From contig NZ_JAAQOM010000007.1 in the NCBI RefSeq assembly GCF_011682055.1, positions 248,001 through 312,000 on the forward strand: a stretch of 64,000 nt of DNA, in the 5' to 3' direction. The position numbers and the translations under genes are program-made. Numbering within the stretch: the first letter of the stretch is position 1; each line of letters starts with the position of its first letter. This DNA comes from Telluria antibiotica. Lineage in GTDB: Bacteria; Pseudomonadota; Gammaproteobacteria; Burkholderiales; Burkholderiaceae_D. The notes under the pieces were generated by a model. It made no database searches, was not told the DNA's origin, and worked only from the letters and a program-made list of their open reading frames with translations. This document shows, in pieces, positions 34,764 through 43,826 of this stretch.

Positions 34764-34912
34764 GTCTCTCTCCTTGGTCCTGGTGTGCGGCGGCGCCGCT
34801 CCATGCAGCCTAGACGTCCGGCGCGGGAAGTCAAGCGCGAATTGTGACTTCTGGTAGTCGTGGTTGGGGCCCCGAGGCCTTACAATCGGGCACCCCACCT
34901 CAAGGAATGTCC

Positions 34913-36073
34913 ATGCGCCTGCCCCTCATCGCCGTCGCCCTGTCCTCGCTGGCCCTGGTGCCCGCCGTCCACGCCCAGTCGCAAGTGAAGATCGGCAGCG
35001 CGTCGCCGCTGTCCGGCCCCAGTGCGCACCAGGGCAAGGACATCGAGAACGGCGCCCGCCTCGCCATCGACGACTTGAATGCGCGCGGCGCGACGATCGG
35101 CGGCAGGAAGGTCAAGTGGGTCTTGCAGGCCGAGGACGACGGCAGCGATCCGAAGCTCGGCACCGCCGTCGCGCAAAAGCTCGTGGACGGGGGCGTGGCG
35201 GCCGTCGTCGGTCACCTGAATTCCGGCACGACGGTGCCCGCCTCGAAGATCTACAACAACGCCGGCATCCCGCAGATTTCCCCGGCCGCCACCACGCCGC
35301 TGTACACGCACCAGGGCTACAAGACGGCGTTCCGCGTCGTCGCCAACGACGACCTCGTAGGCCGCGTGCTGGCGAATTATTCGATCAACACGCTGAAGGC
35401 GAAGAAGATCGCCGTCATCGACGACCGCACCGCATTTGGCCAGGGCCTCGCCGACCAGTTCGCGAAGGACGTCAAGCGCTTGAAAGGCGCGGAGATCGTG
35501 AGCCGCCAGTTCACGAACGACCGCGCGACGGATTTCAGTGCCATCCTCACGCAGATCCGCGCGCGCCGTCCCGACGTGATTTTCTACGGCGGCATGGACG
35601 CCACGGCCGGCCCGATGCTCAAGCAGATGCGCGCGCTGGGCATCGCCGCGACGTTCGTGTCGGGCGACGGCGTGTGTTCGGAAAAGCTGCCGCAGCTGGC
35701 GGGCAGCGCGCTCGGCGACGACAAGGTGGTGTGCGTCGTGGCGGGCGGCGTCGACGGGCCGCTGGAAGCAGGCATGACGGCCTTCGCGGACCGCTACCGG
35801 AAGCGCTACGGCATGTCGTTCCAGACCTATGCGCCATATGCGTACGACGCGACGATGGCGTTCGCCGCCGCGATGCGCGAGGCCGGATCGTCCGACCCGG
35901 CGACGTTCCTGCCGGCGCTTGCGCGCATCAAGTACCAGGGCATCACGGGCACCATCGCGTTCGATGCGAACGGCGACCTGCGCGACGCGGCGCTCACGCT
36001 GTACACGTACCGCAAGGGCCAGCTGACGAAGCTGCGTGTCGTGCGCGACAGCGTGGACGGCGGCGCGCGCTGA
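34913..36073 (+). CDS. Branched-chain amino acid ABC transporter substrate-binding protein
   Basis: 386 residues from ATG at 34913 (AAGGA six bases before it); an ATG at 34907 abuts the ribosome site. Sec signal MRLPLIAVALSSLALVPAVHAQ. Type I periplasmic binding protein: VKIGSASPLSGPSAHQGKDIENG, VGHLNSGTTVPASKIYNNAG, ISPAATTPLYTHQGY and YAYDATMAFAAAM. This is the LivJ/LivK family (Leu/Ile/Val and related ligands). No permease or ATPase genes adjoin, so it works with components encoded elsewhere. Confidence 0.92.
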   Translation: MRLPLIAVALSSLALVPAVHAQSQVKIGSASPLSGPSAHQGKDIENGARLAIDDLNARGATIGGRKVKWVLQAEDDGSDPKLGTAVAQKLVDGGVAAVVGHLNSGTTVPASKIYNNAGIPQISPAATTPLYTHQGYKTAFRVVANDDLVGRVLANYSINTLKAKKIAVIDDRTAFGQGLADQFAKDVKRLKGAEIVSRQFTNDRATDFSAILTQIRARRPDVIFYGGMDATAGPMLKQMRALGIAATFVSGDGVCSEKLPQLAGSALGDDKVVCVVAGGVDGPLEAGMTAFADRYRKRYGMSFQTYAPYAYDATMAFAAAMREAGSSDPATFLPALARIKYQGITGTIAFDANGDLRDAALTLYTYRKGQLTKLRVVRDSVDGGAR

Positions 36074-36092
36074 ACGCCGCCGTGCGCGTCGT

Positions 36093-36467
36093 TCAATCCG
36101 TCACGACGTGCCAGACGTTCATTTTCTTGTCGCCTTCGCGCTCGCCCGCCTTCTTATCCTTGACGAACGTGTACAGCGGCTTGCCGTGGTAGGCGAGCTG
36201 CTTGGTGCCGTCGTCGCGCACGATGGCGGAGTAGGGTTCGGACAGCGGGGCGTCGCCCGCCTTCACGGCCGGCCAGTTTTCCGCGCACTGGCCCGCGCAG
36301 GCGCTCTTGCCGCTGCCGGCGACGTCCTTGTCGAACGTGTAGACCGTCATGCCATGCGCATCGACGAGGATGCCGTTCATCTTCTTCACGGGCATCGGGT
36401 CGGCGGCGTGGGCGGACAGGGCGAGCAGGGCGGACAGGCAGGCAATACCAAGGTTCACGGCTTTCAT
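36093..36467 (-). CDS. Secreted protein with Y-x4-D repeat (COG4315 type)
   Basis: 124 residues from ATG at 36467 with AAAGGAG upstream. Sec signal NLGIACLSALLALSAHAA. Two copies of the secreted repeat follow: GMTVYTFDKDVAGSGKSAC and KPLYTFVKDKKAGEREGDK, with CAGQCAENWPAV between. The family is common in proteobacteria and of unknown function, sometimes called lipoprotein with Yx(F/W)xxD motif. Mature protein is periplasmic; no lipobox is evident. Convergent with the binding-protein gene. Confidence 0.85.
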   Translation of the reverse strand: MKAVNLGIACLSALLALSAHAADPMPVKKMNGILVDAHGMTVYTFDKDVAGSGKSACAGQCAENWPAVKAGDAPLSEPYSAIVRDDGTKQLAYHGKPLYTFVKDKKAGEREGDKKMNVWHVVTD

Positions 36468-36559
36468 GGAATCTCCTTTGAAAACATCGGACATCGGTTG
36501 TAGGGACTGCCCGGTCATTCTAGACCATGGTGGAAGCGATCCGCGCTCTCCACATCCGC

Positions 36560-36565
36560 TATAAT
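36560..36565 (+). promoter_or_regulatory. -10 element of ygjV-like gene
   Basis: TATAAT in the context CCGCTATAATGCGCG, 37 bases before the ATG. A good -35 box is not visible. Confidence 0.5.
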
Positions 36566-36601
36566 GCGCGACCCCTTCCCGTCAGCCTGATTGTCTTTTC
36601 C

Positions 36602-37117
36602 ATGTCCCTCGACTGGTTCGCGCCGGCGCAATGCGTCGGCTACATCGCGTTCGTCCTCGGCGTCGCCTCGTTCACGCAAAAGGACGACCGCCGCTTCAAG
36701 CTGTTCATGGCCGCCGAATGCCTGGCCTACATCGTCCACTTCGCGCTGCTCGGCAACCCGACGGCCGTCGCCAGCTCGACCATGTCGCTGCTGCGCTCCG
36801 TGCTGGCGCTGTACACGCGCTCGCGCTGGGTGGCGGCAGGCGTCGTCGCGATGAACGTCATGCTCGGGCTGTCGCTCGCCACGCGCATGACCGACTGGCT
36901 GCCGCTGGCCGCGTCGTGCGTCGGCACGCTCGCGCTGTTCCTGCTGCGCGGCATTCCCATGCGGCTCATGATGCTGGGCGGGACGTTCCTGTGGATCGCG
37001 AATAACGTGATCGCCGGCTCGATCGGCGGCACCGCGCTGGAGATCGTGATCGCGCTCGTCAACGGCACGACGATCTGGCGCATGGCGCGGGTGGCGCGCG
37101 TCGCACAGCCGGCCTGA
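36602..37117 (+). CDS. ygjV: YgjV-like inner membrane protein
   Basis: 171 residues from ATG at 36602; an earlier ATG at 36527 lies upstream of the TATAAT box and is therefore unlikely. About five membrane helices with short loops: CVGYIAFVLGVASFTQKDDR, LFMAAECLAYIVHFALLGNP and LFLLRGIPMRLMMLGGTFLW. This pattern (repeated helix pairs, KDDR after the first) fits the YgjV family of small inner-membrane proteins of unknown function. Confidence 0.8.
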   Translation: MSLDWFAPAQCVGYIAFVLGVASFTQKDDRRFKLFMAAECLAYIVHFALLGNPTAVASSTMSLLRSVLALYTRSRWVAAGVVAMNVMLGLSLATRMTDWLPLAASCVGTLALFLLRGIPMRLMMLGGTFLWIANNVIAGSIGGTALEIVIALVNGTTIWRMARVARVAQPA

Positions 37118-37194
37118 GCGCCGTCAACGCCGGGCGTTTTGTGCGGCGCGGCGATCGGGGATAATGACGCCTTGATCCGCTTTCGTTATCGGCA

Positions 37195-40100
37195 ATGGAA
37201 TTCACTCACGACGACATCAGGCGCCAGTTCGATCCCGGCACGTTCGCCCGCGGCGAGGATTACGCCCGGCGCGACCGGGTCATCACCCTCGAACTGGAGG
37301 GGCTCGACAGGCTCCATGGCGAAGTCGAGGGCAGCGGCGGCAGCCGCTACGTGCAGTCGATCCGCATCGCGCAAGGCAAGGCCGGCATCCAGTTCAAGGG
37401 CGATTGCAGCTGTCCCATGACGCGCAACTGCAAGCACGTCGTCGCCGTGCTGCTGGCCGAGCTGGCGTGCCGGACGCGGGACGTGCCGGTCGCGGCCGAG
37501 CGCTGGCTGCGCGAGCTCGCCGAGACCCGCGCCTACGCGCGCGAAGCGCAAAGCCTGGCGCGCGACGCGTCCATCCAGCTCGCGTACGTGCTCGCCCCCG
37601 AGCGCAAGGGGCTGGCGCCGGCCCTGCATCCGCACACCCTCCGGCTGCGCGACGACGGCACCGTCGCCGAAGCCATCCTCGAGATCGATGCGGCGCGCAC
37701 GACGCCCGCCAGGCCGCCCTTCGCCGGACGCGGACACGACGAGCCGCTGCAGTTGCTGATGGCGATGCAGATCGCCCACGGCACGGGCAGGCCCACGGGC
37801 GCGTTCGGCGCGGCGCTGCTGGCGCGGCTGTGCGCCGACGGAAGGCTGTGGCGCGCCAGCACGTTGAAGGCGGCCCGGTACGGCGACCTCGAGCGCATCG
37901 TGCCGGGACCTCGGCGGCACATGGCGCCCGCGTGGCGAGAGGATGACAGCGGCGACGGCACGGTGACGCTGGACTGGCGCGTCGACGGCGGCGACATGCC
38001 CGAGTGCACGTTTCCCACCGATCCCCTGTACTACCTGGATGGTCTCGCGCTCGGCGTGCTCGAGGTGCCGCCACAGTTCGCCGGCATTCCGCCCGCGGCC
38101 GTGCTGGACCTCGTCGCGCAGGCGCCGACCTTGCGCGCGGACCAGCGCACGGCCGTGGCCGGCATCCTCGTCGACATGGGCCTGGACGACTTCATGCCGC
38201 CGCCCGCCGCGCTGGCGGTGCGCGAGCGGCGCGACGTCGTGCCCGTGCCGCACCTGCTGCTCGACAGCGTGCAGGTGCCGGCGCGGCGCGAGTGGGTCTG
38301 GCGCGACGTCGCCGTGTTGTCGTTCGACTATGACGGGCTGTCCACGGAAGACATCGACGAGCCCGTGCTGCGCAATGCGATGGCGGACGGCATCGAGGTG
38401 ATCGTACGCGACCGCGGCGCGGAAGCGGCTGCGGGCGCCTGGTTGGCCGCGTCCGGCTTCGTCGCGGCGCCACCGGACGCACCTGCGCTCGACGGCCGGC
38501 CGGACGTGCTGGCGTTGCCGGACGAAGCCGCATGGCTCGCTTTCGTGCGCGACGAATTGCCGCGCCTGCGCGACGCCGGCTGGATGGTGGAGGTCGGCAG
38601 CGACTTCCGCTACGACCTGGCCGAGGTGGACGAGTGGTACGTCGAGGTGGACGAGGATGCGCCGGGCGCCAGCGGCTGGTTCGACCTCGAGCTCGGCATC
38701 GTCGTCGCGGGCGAGCGCCATCCGCTGCTGCCCTTGCTGCTGGCGATGATCCGGGCGGCACCGCGCGAATTCGACGCCGCCGCGCTGGCCGCGCGCGCGG
38801 ACGACGCCGAGCTGCTCGTCACGCTGCCCGACCGGCAGCGCGTGGCCCTGCCGTGGCGCCGCGTGAAACCCATCCTGGCCACGTTGGGCGAACTGTATTT
38901 CAGCGACCGCATCGGCGCGAAGATCCACTTGCCCGCCATGGACGCCGCGCGCCTCGCCGAGCTGGAGCGGGCGGCGCGGATGCGCTGGCTGGGCGGTGAA
39001 CGCCTGCGCGAACTGGGCCGCAAGCTGCACGATTTCGACGGCATCCGTCCCGTGGACGTACCCGCCGGCCTGAACGCGGCACTGCGCGGTTACCAGCGCG
39101 CGGGCCTCGACTGGATGCAATTCCTGCGCGCATACGGCTTCGGCGGCATCCTCGCCGACGACATGGGGCTCGGCAAGACGATCCAGACCCTCGCGCACAT
39201 CCTCGCCGAAAAGGAGGCGGGCCGTCTCGATGCTCCGGCGCTCGTCGTGGCGCCGACGACCTTGATGGGCAACTGGCAGGCGGAAGCGGCCCGCTTCGCG
39301 CCCGGCCTGCGCGTGCTCCTGCTGCACGGCAAGGACCGCAAGACCCTGTTCGACCAGGTGGGCGAGGCGGACGTCGTGCTCACCACGTATGCGCTGCTGG
39401 GCCGCGACGAGGCGGCGCTGCGCCGTCACCGCTACCACCTGCTGATCCTCGACGAAGCCCAGTACGTCAAGAACAGCCGGTCGAAGGCCGCGCAGACGGC
39501 GCGCCTGCTCGACGCGCGCCACCGCCTGTGCCTGACCGGCACGCCGGTGCAGAACCACCTGGGTGAATTGTGGTCGCAGTTCCATTTCCTGATGCCGGGC
39601 CTGCTGGGCGACGAGAAACAGTTCAATGCGGCGTACCGCAAGCCGATCGAGTTGCAGGGCGACGTCCTGCGCCAGGATCTATTGGCGCGGCGCCTGAAAC
39701 CCTTCATGCTGCGCCGGACCAAGGACAAGGTCGCGACGGAGCTGCCGCCGAAGACGGAAGTCGTGCTGCCCATCGAGCTCGACGGCCCACAGCGCGACCT
39801 GTACGAGACGGTGCGCGTGGCGATGGACGCGAAGGTCCGCGACGCGGTCGACCGCAAGGGCCTGGCGCGCAGCCACATCGTGATCCTGGAAGCGTTGCTG
39901 AAGCTGCGCCAGGCCTGCTGCGATCCGCGCCTGCTGGACCCGGCGTCAGGGGCCGGCTCCGCCAAGCTGGAGGCGCTGCTGGAATTGCTCGACACCTTGC
40001 TGAGCGAGGGCCGCAGCGTGCTCGTGTTTTCCCAATTCACCAGCATGCTTGCCCTCATCGAGGACGCCTTGCGCGCGCGCGGCATTGCCTATGCGCTGCT

Positions 40101-40467
40101 GACGGGCGACACGGTCGACCGCGCCGCGCCCGTGGCCGCGTTCCAGCGGCGCGACGTCGGCGTGTTCCTGATCAGCCTGAAGGCGGGCGGGGTCGGCCTG
40201 AACCTGACGGCGGCCGATACCGTCATCCACTACGACCCGTGGTGGAATCCCGCGAGCGAAAACCAGGCGACGGACCGCGCCTGGCGCATCGGCCAGGAGC
40301 AGCCCGTGTTCGTCTACAAGCTGATCGCGCGCGGCACGCTGGAAGAAAAAATCCAGGAGATGCAGCGCCGCAAGGGCGAACTGGCCAACGCCGTGCTCGA
40401 ACCGGATGCCGGACTCGCCGCCGCGATCGGGCCGGACGATTTGCGCATGCTGTTCGCGCGACCGTAG
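37195..40467 (+). CDS. SWIM zinc finger SNF2-family helicase
   Basis: 1090 residues. N-terminal SWIM zinc finger C71-x-C73...C79-x-H81 in DCSCPMTRNCKHVV. A long helical/bacterial SNF2 accessory region follows (about 120-600). The SNF2 ATPase core has ILADDMGLGKTIQTLAHI (Walker A near 657), DEAQ box ILDEAQYVKNSRSKAAQT near 752, and motif III LTGTPVQNHLGELWSQFHF. The helicase C lobe includes VLVFSQFTSMLALIED, LKAGGVGLNLTAADTVI and DRAWRIGQEQPVFVYKLIA. It is an ATP-dependent DNA translocase of the bacterial SNF2 class; target and partners are unknown. The reverse strand also holds a long open frame, which is a codon shadow. Confidence 0.95.
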   Translation: MEFTHDDIRRQFDPGTFARGEDYARRDRVITLELEGLDRLHGEVEGSGGSRYVQSIRIAQGKAGIQFKGDCSCPMTRNCKHVVAVLLAELACRTRDVPVAAERWLRELAETRAYAREAQSLARDASIQLAYVLAPERKGLAPALHPHTLRLRDDGTVAEAILEIDAARTTPARPPFAGRGHDEPLQLLMAMQIAHGTGRPTGAFGAALLARLCADGRLWRASTLKAARYGDLERIVPGPRRHMAPAWREDDSGDGTVTLDWRVDGGDMPECTFPTDPLYYLDGLALGVLEVPPQFAGIPPAAVLDLVAQAPTLRADQRTAVAGILVDMGLDDFMPPPAALAVRERRDVVPVPHLLLDSVQVPARREWVWRDVAVLSFDYDGLSTEDIDEPVLRNAMADGIEVIVRDRGAEAAAGAWLAASGFVAAPPDAPALDGRPDVLALPDEAAWLAFVRDELPRLRDAGWMVEVGSDFRYDLAEVDEWYVEVDEDAPGASGWFDLELGIVVAGERHPLLPLLLAMIRAAPREFDAAALAARADDAELLVTLPDRQRVALPWRRVKPILATLGELYFSDRIGAKIHLPAMDAARLAELERAARMRWLGGERLRELGRKLHDFDGIRPVDVPAGLNAALRGYQRAGLDWMQFLRAYGFGGILADDMGLGKTIQTLAHILAEKEAGRLDAPALVVAPTTLMGNWQAEAARFAPGLRVLLLHGKDRKTLFDQVGEADVVLTTYALLGRDEAALRRHRYHLLILDEAQYVKNSRSKAAQTARLLDARHRLCLTGTPVQNHLGELWSQFHFLMPGLLGDEKQFNAAYRKPIELQGDVLRQDLLARRLKPFMLRRTKDKVATELPPKTEVVLPIELDGPQRDLYETVRVAMDAKVRDAVDRKGLARSHIVILEALLKLRQACCDPRLLDPASGAGSAKLEALLELLDTLLSEGRSVLVFSQFTSMLALIEDALRARGIAYALLTGDTVDRAAPVAAFQRRDVGVFLISLKAGGVGLNLTAADTVIHYDPWWNPASENQATDRAWRIGQEQPVFVYKLIARGTLEEKIQEMQRRKGELANAVLEPDAGLAAAIGPDDLRMLFARP

Positions 40468-40558
40468 CCCGCGCACACCGTGCACTAGCGTACGGAAGCC
40501 CGCGTCCGCTGCAGGCATCCTGAACTTATGATCAATCGCAGACGAAAGGAGAACGATC

Positions 40559-40636
40559 ATGGGTAAATATTTCCTCGCGTGGATCCTGGGCGTGCCGGCA
40601 ATCGTGCTGGTCATCCTGTACCTGTTCTTCCACTGA
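40559..40636 (+). CDS. 25-residue single-span membrane peptide
   Basis: The product begins MGKYFLAWILGVPAIVLV and ends LYLFFH. The ATG is preceded by GAAAGGAG at good spacing. Almost the whole peptide is one membrane helix, with a positively charged Lys near the N-terminus and a terminal His. A terminator hairpin follows 19 bases after the stop. It has the appearance of a genuine small membrane protein that gene finders usually miss; function unknown. Confidence 0.65.
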   Translation: MGKYFLAWILGVPAIVLVILYLFFH

Positions 40637-40654
40637 TTGCAGTGCCCGCGGTAA

Positions 40655-40693
40655 CGAAACGACGCCACCCTCCGACGGTGGCGTCGTCGTTTC
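40655..40693. terminator. Bidirectional terminator
   Basis: AACGACGCCACC and GGTGGCGTCGTCGTTT form a long stem with A and T runs on either side. It serves the small membrane peptide gene (plus) and the ohr remnant (minus). Confidence 0.75.
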
Positions 40694-40697
40694 GAAC

Positions 40698-40832
40698 TTA
40701 CGCCAGCGCGATGCCGACGTCGATATTTCCGCGTGACATTTTCGAGTACGGGCAGCGCGCGTGCGCGGCACCGTCGCGGCCGCCGGTCGTGTGCGTCTTG
40801 CCCGTGTAGAGAGCCTTGTCGATCTTGCTCAT
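40698..40832 (-). pseudogene. ohr copy with in-frame internal deletion
   Basis: 44 codons from ATG at 40832 (AAGGA six bases before it) to TAA. The product starts MSKIDKALYTGKTHTTGGRD, the Ohr N-terminus, and jumps directly to HARCPYSKMSRGNIDV, the Ohr C-terminus with the second redox Cys. About 100 residues including the first redox Cys (C61 of the intact Ohr) are missing, in frame and without a stop. It cannot work as a peroxidase; whether the mini-protein is made is unknown. The intact paralogue is at 19165. Confidence 0.85.
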
Positions 40833-40864
40833 GGTGTGTCCTTGCGACGGATGGTGGATGACGA

Positions 40865-41845
40865 TTACAGGTGGTCGACGGCGATGACGGCGTCGGCGAA
40901 CGCGCCCGGGGCTTCCTGCGGCAGGTTATGTCCCACGCCGCCCTTGATCAGCTCATGCTTGTATTTGCCGGTGAACCGCTTGGCGTACGCGGCGGGCTCC
41001 GGGTGCGGCGCGCCGTTCGCGTCGCCTTCCAGCGTGATCGTCGGTACGGTGATCGCGGGGAACTGCGCCAGGCGCGCTTCCAGCGGCGCGTATTTCGCCT
41101 CGCCCTGTGCCAGGCCCAGGCGCCAGCGGTAGTTGTGCACGGTGATGGCGGCGTGGTCCGGGTTCTCCAGCGCGGCGGCGCTGCGGTCGAACGTGCGGTC
41201 GTCGACATGCCATTGCGGCGACGCGGTCTGCCAGATCAGCTTGGCGAAATCGTGGCGGTTCTTTTCGTAGCCGACACGGCCGCGCTCGGTGGCGAAGTAG
41301 AACTGGTACCACCATTGCAGTTCGGCGGCGGGCGGCAACGGCTGCTTGCCGCTGTCCTGGCTGCCGATCAGGTAGCCGCTGACGGACACGAGACCCTTGA
41401 CGCGCTCGGGCCACAGCGCCGCGACGATGTCCGCGCTGCGTGCGCCCCAGTCGTAGCCGGCCAGGATCGCCTTGTCGATCTTCAGCGCATCCATCAGCGC
41501 GACGACGTCTTCCGCCAGCGCGGCCGGTTCGCCGTTGCGCACGGCATTCTTGTCGAGGAAGCGCGTCGTGCCGTAGCCGCGCAGGTAGGGCACGACGACG
41601 CGGTAGCCGGCCTGCGTCAGGCGGGGCACGACCTCGACGTAGCTGTGGATGTCGTAGGGCCAGCCGTGCTGCAGGATCACGACGGGACCGTTGGCCGGGC
41701 CCGCGTCCACGTAGCCGACGTTCAGCACCCCGGCGTCGATCTGCTTGATGTTCTGGAAGGCCGCCGTTTGTGCCTGGGCGGCACCCAGGCACAGGACTGC
41801 GAAGACGGCTGCGCCGATGGCGTTGCGGACGATGTGCTTGTTCAT
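40865..41845 (-). CDS. Secreted epoxide hydrolase-like alpha/beta hydrolase
   Basis: 326 residues with Sec signal (AAVFAVLCLGAAQAQ). Oxyanion/HGxP motif LQHGWPYDIHS (60-62), nucleophile D132 in LAGYDWGARSAD (an Asp, as in epoxide hydrolases and haloalkane dehalogenases), and the catalytic His in KGGVGHNLPQEAP. Substrate unknown. Its upstream region contains a perfect 22-bp palindrome, so expression is probably controlled by a dimeric regulator. Confidence 0.88.
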   Translation of the reverse strand: MNKHIVRNAIGAAVFAVLCLGAAQAQTAAFQNIKQIDAGVLNVGYVDAGPANGPVVILQHGWPYDIHSYVEVVPRLTQAGYRVVVPYLRGYGTTRFLDKNAVRNGEPAALAEDVVALMDALKIDKAILAGYDWGARSADIVAALWPERVKGLVSVSGYLIGSQDSGKQPLPPAAELQWWYQFYFATERGRVGYEKNRHDFAKLIWQTASPQWHVDDRTFDRSAAALENPDHAAITVHNYRWRLGLAQGEAKYAPLEARLAQFPAITVPTITLEGDANGAPHPEPAAYAKRFTGKYKHELIKGGVGHNLPQEAPGAFADAVIAVDHL

Positions 41846-41877
41846 GGATTCCTCCGGTCAGGTCAGCGGTTGGCTGA

Positions 41878-41899
41878 ATTGATTATCGCGATAATCATT
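41878..41899. promoter_or_regulatory. Perfect 22-bp palindrome, probable operator
   Basis: Core GATTATCGCGATAATC flanked by AAT and ATT, perfectly self-complementary, 33 bases upstream of the hydrolase start. Related partial copies (ATTATTTCGATAAT near 41950, CATCGATAATTG near 42021) lie in the same AT-rich spacer. It resembles operators of TetR- or MarR-type regulators; no regulator gene is adjacent. Confidence 0.6.
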
Positions 41900-42042
41900 A
41901 TGATGATAAATGTAGGCGACGCCGCGGGGGTTTGCAAGCACAAAAACCATTATTTCGATAATTATTTTTTGCACCACCGTCTCTACATGTCCCGCAGCAA
42001 ATATTGCTCGCTAAAATCAGCATCGATAATTGAATCCATCTC

Positions 42043-42139
42043 GGTAGGGTGGGGTGTTTGATGCCGGGGGCATCAAACACGTGCCCACGCGTACGTTCGC
42101 GATGCGTTGACGTCCGCGCGGGCTCGGGGAGCCCACCCA
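42043..42139. repeat. Dispersed GTAGGGTGGG repeat, copy 1
   Basis: Begins GGTAGGGTGGGGTG, contains a hairpin GTTTGATGCC/GGCATCAAAC and ends GGGCTCGGGGAGCCCACCC. The last part is shared, in inverted orientation, with the copy at 54101. Typical of intergenic REP-like elements. Confidence 0.65.
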
Positions 42140-42169
42140 ACCGGAATATGCCCTTAACAAGGAGACATC

Positions 42170-43705
42170 ATGACGAGCATGCGAACGACGGCCCTCGTCG
42201 CCGGCTGCCTGCTGGCCTGCACAGCGCAGGCGGCCCAGGTGACGGCGCCGGTGACGGTGACGGGCGGACGAATCGTCGGCACCCAGGCCGGCGACGTGAA
42301 CACATTCCTCGGCGTGCCGTTCGCCGCGCCGCCGGTCGGCAACCTGCGCTGGCGCGCGCCGCAGCGCGTCGTGCCGTGGCTGGGCGTGAAGGAAGCGCGT
42401 GCGTTCGCGCCCGCCTGCGCGCAGACGGCCCCGTGGGTGCCGAACCCGAAGAGCGAGGACTGCCTGTATCTGAACGTGTGGACGCCGGCGCACGCTCGGA
42501 AGCTGCCCGTCATCGTCTGGATCCACGGCGGCGGGTTCTATGGCGGCACGGCCGCGATGCCCATGTTCGACGGCGCGGCGCTGGCGCGGCGCGGGGTTGT
42601 CGTCGTCACGATCAACTACCGTCTCGGCATCTTCGGCTTCTTCGCCCACCCCGAGCTGACGGCGGAGTCGCCGCACGAGGCGTCGGGCAACCAGGCCATC
42701 GAAGACCAGATCGCGGCGCTGCGCTGGGTGAAGGACAATGCCGCGGCGTTCGGCGGCGACCCCGCGCGCGTGACGATCATGGGCGAGTCGGCGGGCGGCG
42801 AGTCCGTCGCGATCCTCGTCGCGTCGCCGCTGGCGCGCGGCTTGTTCCAGCGCGCGATCTCGGAAAGCGGCAACGACGGCGTGCCGATGGACGCGAGCGA
42901 GAACGCGCCGTTCGACCGCAAGGCGGCGGAAGCCGAAGGGCTCGCGTTCGCGAAGGCGGCCGGCGCGGCGCACCTGGCTGACCTGCGCGCGCTGTCCGTC
43001 GCGGCGCTGCAGAAGCCGGCGTGGGCGCCGCATCCTATCGTCGACGGCCACGTGCTGCGCGAAGACCTGACGACGACGTATCGCAACCACCGCCAGAACG
43101 ACGTCCCGCTGCTCGCCGGCTGGAACGCGGAAGAGGGCAAGGACCTGGCGCCGGAACTCGTCGGCACCGACAAGTTCACGGCTGCCAGCCACCGCGCGCT
43201 CGTGGCGAAGCTGCTCGGCCACGCGCCGTCGGCCGCCGTGCTGGCCATGTATCCGGGCGCGACGGACGCGCAGGCCAAGGCGTCGATCGAGCAGCTGACG
43301 AACGACTGGTGGGGCTGGCGCATGACGCACTGGGCCGGCCTGCAGGCGCGCTACGGCCGCGCGAAACCGTACGTCTATTATTTCGCGCACCGGCCCACCG
43401 AGCCCGTGACGCCTTGCGGCTACGGCTGCGGCGCGGGGCATGGCGCCGAGATCCAGTACGTGTTCGACCACCTCGGCCAGGATGCGCGGCCCTGGTCCGC
43501 GTACGACCGCCGGCTGGCCGCACGACTCGCCGACACGTGGGCGGCGTTCGCGCGCACGGGCGATCCGAACGGGAAAGGCTTGCCGGCGTGGCCCGCGTTC
43601 GACGGGACCGCGTCAACCATCGTGCGCATCGGCGACGAGGCCGACCTGCGCGCGCGCGGCAAGCTGCCGGACTTCTCGCTGTTCGGGCCGGAGGCCGGAC
43701 ACTGA
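42170..43705 (+). CDS. Secreted type B carboxylesterase
   Basis: 511 residues; ATG preceded by AACAAGGAGACATC. Sec signal TALVAGCLLACTAQAA. Carboxylesterase type B motifs: FLGVPFAAPPVGNLRW, EDCLYLNVWTP, oxyanion VWIHGGGFYGG (119-123), nucleophile S207 in IMGESAGGESV, and a His in GCGAGHGAEIQYVF. It hydrolyses carboxylic esters outside the cytoplasm; physiological substrate unknown. Same strand as the following GH31 gene but separated by 120 bases. Confidence 0.92.
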   Translation: MTSMRTTALVAGCLLACTAQAAQVTAPVTVTGGRIVGTQAGDVNTFLGVPFAAPPVGNLRWRAPQRVVPWLGVKEARAFAPACAQTAPWVPNPKSEDCLYLNVWTPAHARKLPVIVWIHGGGFYGGTAAMPMFDGAALARRGVVVVTINYRLGIFGFFAHPELTAESPHEASGNQAIEDQIAALRWVKDNAAAFGGDPARVTIMGESAGGESVAILVASPLARGLFQRAISESGNDGVPMDASENAPFDRKAAEAEGLAFAKAAGAAHLADLRALSVAALQKPAWAPHPIVDGHVLREDLTTTYRNHRQNDVPLLAGWNAEEGKDLAPELVGTDKFTAASHRALVAKLLGHAPSAAVLAMYPGATDAQAKASIEQLTNDWWGWRMTHWAGLQARYGRAKPYVYYFAHRPTEPVTPCGYGCGAGHGAEIQYVFDHLGQDARPWSAYDRRLAARLADTWAAFARTGDPNGKGLPAWPAFDGTASTIVRIGDEADLRARGKLPDFSLFGPEAGH

Positions 43706-43826
43706 CGTCCGTTGCTCGACGCGGCGGCTAAACAGCGGCCGATTCCTGGCGAGGCATTGCGTTTCGCGCACGGGCTTTGTATAACCGAGGGACGTGAACC
43801 CATCGTCCCGACAGGATGCATAGCCC

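Noticed and set aside
37186..39585. Long minus-strand open frame (799 codons) opposite the SNF2 gene
   Set aside because: It is the codon shadow of a high-GC gene; composition is Arg/His/Gln-rich with no domain, and the plus strand has clear helicase motifs.
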